The position numbers and the translations under genes are program-made. The notes beneath the pieces were generated by a model. It was not told the DNA's origin. It worked only from the letters and a program-made list of their open reading frames with translations, and made no database searches. This document shows positions 59,317 through 64,000 of a stretch of 64,000 nucleotides of DNA, in pieces. This DNA comes from JAICYJ01 sp963797565 (GTDB lineage: Bacteria; Actinomycetota; Thermoleophilia; Gaiellales; JAICJC01). The stretch is from contig CAWCPM010000010.1 of assembly GCA_963797565.1 (NCBI GenBank), positions 62,001 to 126,000 on the forward strand, given 5' to 3'. How positions within the stretch are numbered: position 1 is the stretch's first letter; each line of letters starts with the position of its first letter.

Positions 59317-61167
59317 TGCGGCTGCGGCACGCGCTGGGAGTGGCGTTCGCCATCACGGCCACGCTCACCCCCGCGGCGCTGGCGGCCGACACGGCCGCAT
59401 CGCCCCAGGTGAGCGGCGTCAGCAGGGTCGACGACCACACCGTTCGCGTGATCGTGCGGGCACCCGGTGACCTCACCGGCCTGGACGTGCAGGCCGAGCT
59501 GGGCGGCAAGGCGGCGCAGGTCACGCGGCTGCGGCCGATCGGCCCACGACGCTCGCTGCACCTCGTGTTCGCCGTTGACACGTCCATCCAGCATGGCCGG
59601 CCCGCCGCTGGCGGCCGCCATCGCGGCGGGACAGCGGCTGCTGGATGCGGCCGGCTCAACCGACAAGGTCGGCCTGGTCGTGTTCGACAACTCGGCCCGC
59701 ACCGCGACGCCCCTGACCGGAAACGTCCAGGCGGTGCAATCTGCGATGTCCACACTGACAACAGACCACGGCACTGCCCTCTACGACGGCATCGCCGACG
59801 CCGCCCGGCTGACCGGCCCGGCGGACGGGTCGCAGCGGGTGGTCGTGGTGCTTTCGGACGGCGACGACACCACGTCGTCGACGTCGCTCGATGACCTCAC
59901 GGCGGCACTCGCGGGCGACGGCGTCGAGGTGGACGCTGTCGGCCTCACCTCCTCTGGGTCGTACACGGCCGCCGCCCTGCGCCAGGTGGCGGCGGCGACG
60001 CACGGCGTCTACGTGCCGGCGGCGAAGCTCTCAGCGCTCGAGCCGATCGCGGCCAGGCTGGCGCAGACACGGCTGGCCGGCGAGTGGGCCGTCGACGTGG
60101 CGCTGCCCCACTCCAGCTCGCGCACGCTCACGATCAGCCTGCACGGCGGGCCGCCGGCGCAGGTGACGCTGCCGGCCGGCGTGGACGGGGCGTCGCTCTC
60201 GATGTGGAGTGAGTACGGGGCCTGGATCGTGGTGGTGCTCGGGTTCGCCGCCATCATGATGCTGGCGACCGTGGTGATGAGCGCGGCCGAACGCCGGCCG
60301 CAGGCGCTCACCGCGCGGCTCTCTCCCTACTCCTCTGAGCTTTCGAAAGAGGCGGCCAAGGCGCACGAGCCGGCCCTGACGGACATGTACGAGGAGCTGG
60401 AGACCCGGCTCGGAAAGACGCGGGCGTGGCGATGGCTGCACACGCTGGCCGAGCGTGCCGGCAGCACCGTTCCCACCGGCCAGATCGTCACCATCATCGC
60501 CGCCGCCGCGCTGCTCCCGGCCGCCTTCGGGCTGGCCACCGTGGGGCCGCTGCTGGCGCTGCCGCTGCTCCTGTGCGGCGCGCTGCCCGTGATGGTGCTG
60601 CGCTTCCGCGCCCGACGCCGCTCGACCGCCTTCGAAGCCCAGCTGCCGGAGCTGCTGAGCGTCTGGGCCAGCGCGCTTCGCGCCGGCCGCTCGTTCGCCC
60701 AGGCTCTGGACACGCTGGTCGAGGAGGCCAGCGAGCCGGCGCATGGCGAGTTCCGCCGTGCGCAGAGCCAGGTGCGGCTGGGTGTGCCGATCGAGCAGGC
60801 GCTGGACGATATGAGCAAGCGGCTGACGTCCGAGAGCTTCGAGCTTGTGGTGCTGACGACCGACGTGCAGCGGCGGATCGGCGGCAACGTCGCGGAGATC
60901 TTCGACCAGGTCGCCGACACCGTGCGCAAGCGGCAGCAGTTCAGCGCGCGGGTGCGCGCGCTGGTGGCGATGGGCGTGATGTCAGCGCGCGTTCTGCTGG
61001 GCATGCCGTTCGTGCTGGCGGCGATCCTGACCGTGATCAACCCCGGCTACATGTCGCCGCTGTACGAGACCACGACCGGGCGGGTGCTGATCGTGGTGGC
61101 GCTGGTGATGATGGCCGCGGGCGCACTGGTGCTGCGGCGCATGGTGAAACCCCGGGCGATCGCGTAG
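59316..61167 (+). CDS. VWA-TadB fusion: extracytoplasmic von Willebrand A domain joined to pilus platform protein, frame broken
   Basis: About 616 residues after correction. Order: signal peptide (LRHALGVAFAITATLTPAALAAD), beta domain, von Willebrand A domain with metal site DTSSSMAGPPL, VVLSDGDDTTS, helix at about 300, then a type II secretion F domain (420-610; QLPELLSVWASALRAGRSFAQALDTLVEE-type, shown in part) with three helices. Removing one base near 59586 creates the DxSxS motif and joins the halves; 1852 nt is 3n+1. The VWA part would sit outside, the F domain in the membrane. The ATG overlaps the cpaF stop by one base. Confidence 0.88.
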
Positions 61168-61178
61168 GAGGCGAGGCC

Positions 61179-62057
61179 GTGTTCGTTCTCGTAGTCGTCC
61201 TGATCGCCGCGAGCGGGTTCTTCCTGCTGCGCGCGGCCGCCTCCAAGCGGATCCAGGTGGAGTCGACGCTGGGACGGATCCCGGGCTACGGCTACGGTGA
61301 GCCGGCGCGGACGAACGACCCCCGCGCGTGGCTGCGGCGAATCGGGCGGATCGCTCCAGGCGGCCGCGGACAGGGCGCGGAGGCGCTGCGCCTGAAGCTG
61401 GCGGCTGCCGGCTGGTCACGGCTGCTGACGCCGGAGGAGCTGGCCGGGCTGAAGGTCGTGCTGCCGTTGGCGACGTACGGCCTGATGCTGAGCCTGTCGG
61501 TGTTCGGCGTGCTCTCGCTGCCGATCGCAGCGGTGAGCGGGCTGATCCTGGCCGCGACCGCGTACGTGAGCATCCCGCTGTCGATCGACATGCGCGTGCG
61601 CGGCCGCCGCGACACGATCGTCGCCTCGCTGCCGACGGTGCTGGACCTGATGACGCTATCGGTGGAGGCCGGCATGAGCTTCGACGCCGGCCTGCAGCGT
61701 GTGGTGCGCCGCCTGCGCGGGCCGCTGATCGACGAGCTGGCGCTGATGCTGCGCGACACCCAGCTGGGCGCCAGCCGCAGCGACGCGATGGCGGCCATGG
61801 CCGGCCGCGTGGACGCCCCCGAGATGACCAGCTTCGTGCGCGCGCTGGTGCAGGCCGACCGCCTGGGCGTGCCGCTGGCGCAGCTGCTGCGGACGCAGGC
61901 AGACGACCTCCGCAACCGGCTCCGGAACGAGGCCGAGGAGCAGGCCATGAAGGCGCCGGTGAAGATGCTGTTCCCGACCGTGATGCTGATCTTCCCGGCG
62001 GTGTTCATCGTGGTGCTGGGCCCGGCCGTGATCTCACTCATGGCCAACCTCGGTTAG
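61179..62057 (+). CDS. TadC-like pilus platform protein (type II secretion F domain)
   Basis: 292 residues from a GTG with GGAGG nine bases upstream. It has a membrane helix at the start, a second pair in the middle, and a T2SSF domain (TVLDLMTLSVEAGMSFDAGLQRV, RALVQADRLGVPLAQLLRTQADDLR) ending with a helix (MLFPTVMLIFPAVFIVVLGPAVI). With TadB it forms the inner-membrane platform on which CpaF acts. It closes the pilus gene set in this window. Confidence 0.92.
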   Translation: MFVLVVVLIAASGFFLLRAAASKRIQVESTLGRIPGYGYGEPARTNDPRAWLRRIGRIAPGGRGQGAEALRLKLAAAGWSRLLTPEELAGLKVVLPLATYGLMLSLSVFGVLSLPIAAVSGLILAATAYVSIPLSIDMRVRGRRDTIVASLPTVLDLMTLSVEAGMSFDAGLQRVVRRLRGPLIDELALMLRDTQLGASRSDAMAAMAGRVDAPEMTSFVRALVQADRLGVPLAQLLRTQADDLRNRLRNEAEEQAMKAPVKMLFPTVMLIFPAVFIVVLGPAVISLMANLG

Positions 62058-62146
62058 GCCTCGAGCAGGCTCCCCGTCGCGGCCGGGGGCGGAGTTCCTG
62101 TCCCCCAAAAGAGGGATCCGCAGACCCGGGCGGAATCTTGCGGGCG

Positions 62147-63325
62147 ATGACCCGAGAGACGGCTCCAGATCCGCGCTCGCCGGCCGCGCCGCTGCGCCAG
62201 GATCAGCTGGAGCCGGTGCTGCGGGTGATCGAGGCCGCCCAGTCGATGGCCGCCGGCGACGACGTGCCGGCCGTGCTCGCCGACCTCTCGCGCCAGCTCA
62301 CCACCTTCCTCGACGCCTCCGCCTGCATGATCTCCCTGCTCGACGACGAGCGCGGCATCCTCCGAGATCGCGCCGGATACGCCCGGCCGCCGTTCAGCTG
62401 GAAGCCGGCCGCCGACGAGTACGAGCTGGCCGACTATCCCAGCACCGAGGCGGTCATGCGCACGGGTGAGCCGTACACGTGCATGCTCGACTCGGCCGGC
62501 ATCGACCCCGCGGAGGAGCGGTGGCTGCGCGAGCTCGGGTTCGGGTCGCTGCTGATGTACTCGATGACCGTCGAGGGCGAGCCCTACGCGCTGGTCGAGA
62601 TCTACGACGAGCGCCGGCGCAGCTTCCACCCGACCGAGCTGCGCCTCGCCACCGCGCTGGCCGCCGAGGCCGGCACGATGGTGGCGCGCGCCCGCATGTC
62701 GGAGCGGCTCGAGGACGCCTACTTCGCCACCCTCGGCACGCTGGCCGCCGCGCTCGAGGCAAAGGACGCCTACACCAACGACCACGCCAGCAAGATCGCC
62801 GAGCTGGCCGGCCGTGTCTGCGACCAGCTCGACCTCGCTCCCGCCGACGTGCGCGTGATCCGCCTGGCCGCACTGCTGCACGACATCGGCAAGATCGGCA
62901 TCCCCGAGACGATCCTGCGCAAGCCGGGCTCGCTGACGGGCGAGGAGATGCTGGTGATGCAGCGCCACCCCGACATCGGTGCCCGCATCCTCGAGCCCGT
63001 CCCCTACTTCGCGGACCTGGTGCCGCTGGTGCGTTCCAGCCACGAGCGCTGGGACGGCCGCGGATACCCGGACGGCCTGGCCGGCGAGGAGATCCCGCTC
63101 GGCTCACGCGTGATCGCAGTCTGTGACGCGTTCCACGCGATGACCGAGGACCGTATCTACCGCGAGGCGCTGGCCCTGCCCTCCGCCGTCACCGAGATCG
63201 AGCGCTGTGCCGGCACCCAGTTCGACCCGCTCTGCGTGGACGCCCTGATGGCTGCGATACGGGCGCCCGGCCCGGCCCACCAGGTGCGCGACGGCATGAT
63301 CCGCATCGCCCAGCGCCCGGACTAG
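62147..63325 (+). CDS. GAF/HD-GYP cyclic-di-GMP phosphodiesterase
   Basis: 392 residues, soluble. GAF domain at about 30-185, HD-GYP at about 195-370. The catalytic set is complete: DHASKIAELAGRV, LLHDIGKIGIPETIL (HD), RHPDIGARIL, SSHERWDGRGYPDGL (HE plus GYP) and SRVIAVCDAFHAMTEDRIYR. It should hydrolyse cyclic-di-GMP to pGpG or GMP, under control of a ligand bound by GAF. Placed 90 bp after TadC in the same direction, it may tune pilus output. Compare the degenerate homologue at 53143. Confidence 0.94.
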   Translation: MTRETAPDPRSPAAPLRQDQLEPVLRVIEAAQSMAAGDDVPAVLADLSRQLTTFLDASACMISLLDDERGILRDRAGYARPPFSWKPAADEYELADYPSTEAVMRTGEPYTCMLDSAGIDPAEERWLRELGFGSLLMYSMTVEGEPYALVEIYDERRRSFHPTELRLATALAAEAGTMVARARMSERLEDAYFATLGTLAAALEAKDAYTNDHASKIAELAGRVCDQLDLAPADVRVIRLAALLHDIGKIGIPETILRKPGSLTGEEMLVMQRHPDIGARILEPVPYFADLVPLVRSSHERWDGRGYPDGLAGEEIPLGSRVIAVCDAFHAMTEDRIYREALALPSAVTEIERCAGTQFDPLCVDALMAAIRAPGPAHQVRDGMIRIAQRPD

Positions 63326-63357
63326 ATGGTTGATTCCACTGGGGATAGGATCCGCGC

Positions 63358-63756
63358 GTGACCAACCGCGCCCTCCCCAACCCTTTCCCCTGGGCCGCCG
63401 AGTACCAGTACGCGCAGTCGGTGCTGGCCGAGGGCGAGCTCGTCTTCAGCGCCGGCCAGGGCGGCTTCGGCGACGACGGCACCGTCGTCAGCGACGACCC
63501 CGAAGCCCAGATCCGCCAGGCCTTCGCGAACGTCGACCTCGCCCTGCAGGCCGGCGGCGCGTCGCTCGACACGATCGTGAAGATGACCGTGTTCCTGGCC
63601 GACGCCTCGCTCTACGACGCCTTCAAGCACGTGCGCGGAGAGCTGTTCGCACCGCCCTATCCGGCCAGCACCGCGATCGTGGCCGGCGGGTTCCTGTTCG
63701 ACGGCATGCTGGTCGAGATCGAGGCCGTGGGGCGGGTCGCCGAGCCGCGGTCCTGA
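63358..63756 (+). CDS. Rid-family protein lacking the deaminase arginine
   Basis: 132 residues, the YjgF/RidA trimer fold (GELVFSAGQGG, QAFANVDLALQAGGASLDTIVKMTVFL). Enamine deaminases of the RidA type have an Arg in PxRSxV; here it is PASTAIV, so the Arg is replaced by Ser. It therefore probably belongs to a Rid subgroup without that activity and with another, unknown, role. The GTG follows TAGGAT by 6 nt, suggesting a leaderless mRNA. Confidence 0.9.
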   Translation: MTNRALPNPFPWAAEYQYAQSVLAEGELVFSAGQGGFGDDGTVVSDDPEAQIRQAFANVDLALQAGGASLDTIVKMTVFLADASLYDAFKHVRGELFAPPYPASTAIVAGGFLFDGMLVEIEAVGRVAEPRS

Positions 63757-63764
63757 GCTCGCTG

Positions 63765-64000
63765 CTAGCCCTCGACGGGTGCGGGCTGCCGGGCGTGCGC
63801 GGCCTCGTCCTGCGACTCGGCCGGAGCCGCCATCGCGATCGGACGCAGCACCAGCACCGCCAGCCCGGCCGCTATCAGGGTGAACGCGGCGCCGATCAGG
63901 AAGGCGACGTGGTAGCCGCCGGTCAGGGCCGCCGCCTCGCTCTCGCCCTGGCCCAGCAGCGTGCTCGTGCGAGACGCGGCGGCGCTCGCCAGCACCGCCA
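63765..64000 (-). CDS. MFS transporter C-terminus, truncated by window edge
   Basis: The last 78 residues of a protein that runs off the end of the window. One helix (YHVAFLIGAAFTLIAAGLAVLVL) and the polar tail are typical of the last membrane segment of DHA2/EmrB-type drug exporters, as is ASAAASRTSTLLGQGESEAAALTGGYHVAF (shown in part). The call rests on this short piece only. It converges on the Rid gene, with 8 bp between. Confidence 0.65.
   Translation of the reverse strand, partial: AVLASAAASRTSTLLGQGESEAAALTGGYHVAFLIGAAFTLIAAGLAVLVLRPIAMAAPAESQDEAAHARQPAPVEG

Overview
This is a 64 kb stretch of a very GC-rich, gene-dense bacterial chromosome. Many starts are GTG or TTG, most neighbouring genes overlap by 1-8 nt, and intergenic gaps are short. 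A CysO-CysM-Mec cysteine gene set, a ParA gene joined to ftsZ, a monoderm-type Tad pilus operon without a secretin gene, and branched-chain acyl-CoA catabolism all point to Actinomycetota. A deep lineage such as Thermoleophilia is my inference; there is no rRNA in the window to prove it. I see no tRNA, rRNA, CRISPR array, insertion sequence or prophage. No gap without a gene exceeds 300 bases.

Layout. 1-6.0 kb: methylmalonyl-CoA mutase large subunit (cut by the window edge), its cobalamin adenosyltransferase, an MFS transporter and a GAF-PAS-PAS-GGDEF-EAL cyclic-di-GMP enzyme. 6.0-8.1 kb: 3-hydroxyacyl-CoA dehydrogenase and thiolase. 8.1-14.4 kb: a complete trpEGDCFBA operon behind a transcription attenuator whose leader peptide has three consecutive Trp codons. 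14.5-16.4 kb: an OmpR-type two-component system. 16.6-21.5 kb: a leucine-degradation (liuBCDE) operon. 21.5-34.4 kb: cyclophilin, a DUF805 protein, a cyclase/AAA/TPR regulator, leucyl aminopeptidase, acyl-CoA dehydrogenase, threonine dehydratase, pyrophosphatase, MeaB, HisC, a LON-domain protein and a DMT exporter. 34.6-38.2 kb: gamma-glutamyltransferase, FtsZ and ParA. 38.3-46 kb: M48 protease, Ogt, acyl-CoA dehydrogenase, an M24 peptidase, an amidohydrolase, an NlpC/P60 cell-wall hydrolase and a TPR protein. 46-48.8 kb: the protein-thiocarboxylate cysteine pathway (rhodanese-E1, CysO, CysM, Mec). 49-55.4 kb: Lrp regulator, pterin dehydratase, CorC-type protein, a NarL-type two-component system with a degenerate GGDEF/HD-GYP protein, and Lgt. 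55.5-63.3 kb: a Tad pilus operon (TadE-like, CpaB, CpaE, CpaF, a VWA-TadB fusion, TadC) followed by an active-looking HD-GYP phosphodiesterase. 63.3 kb to the end: a Rid-family protein and the end of an MFS transporter.

How the parts fit. Mutase, adenosyltransferase and MeaB together support B12-dependent propionyl/methylmalonyl-CoA use. The liu genes, thiolase, hydroxyacyl-CoA dehydrogenase and two acyl-CoA dehydrogenases indicate growth on branched-chain amino acids or fatty acids. The Tad operon is bracketed by cyclic-di-GMP-family proteins, which suggests second-messenger control of surface attachment.

Main caveat. Twelve conserved genes, among them ftsZ, trpF and parA, are broken by single-base indels that restore perfect family motifs when corrected. 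This looks like consensus error in a draft or metagenomic assembly rather than real pseudogenes. Features of interest beyond this are the leaderless trp attenuator, palindromic -10 elements that seem to serve two divergent leaderless genes, dispersed palindromic repeats in convergent intergenic gaps, a long inverted repeat upstream of the pilus operon, and a CysO with two residues after its diglycine.
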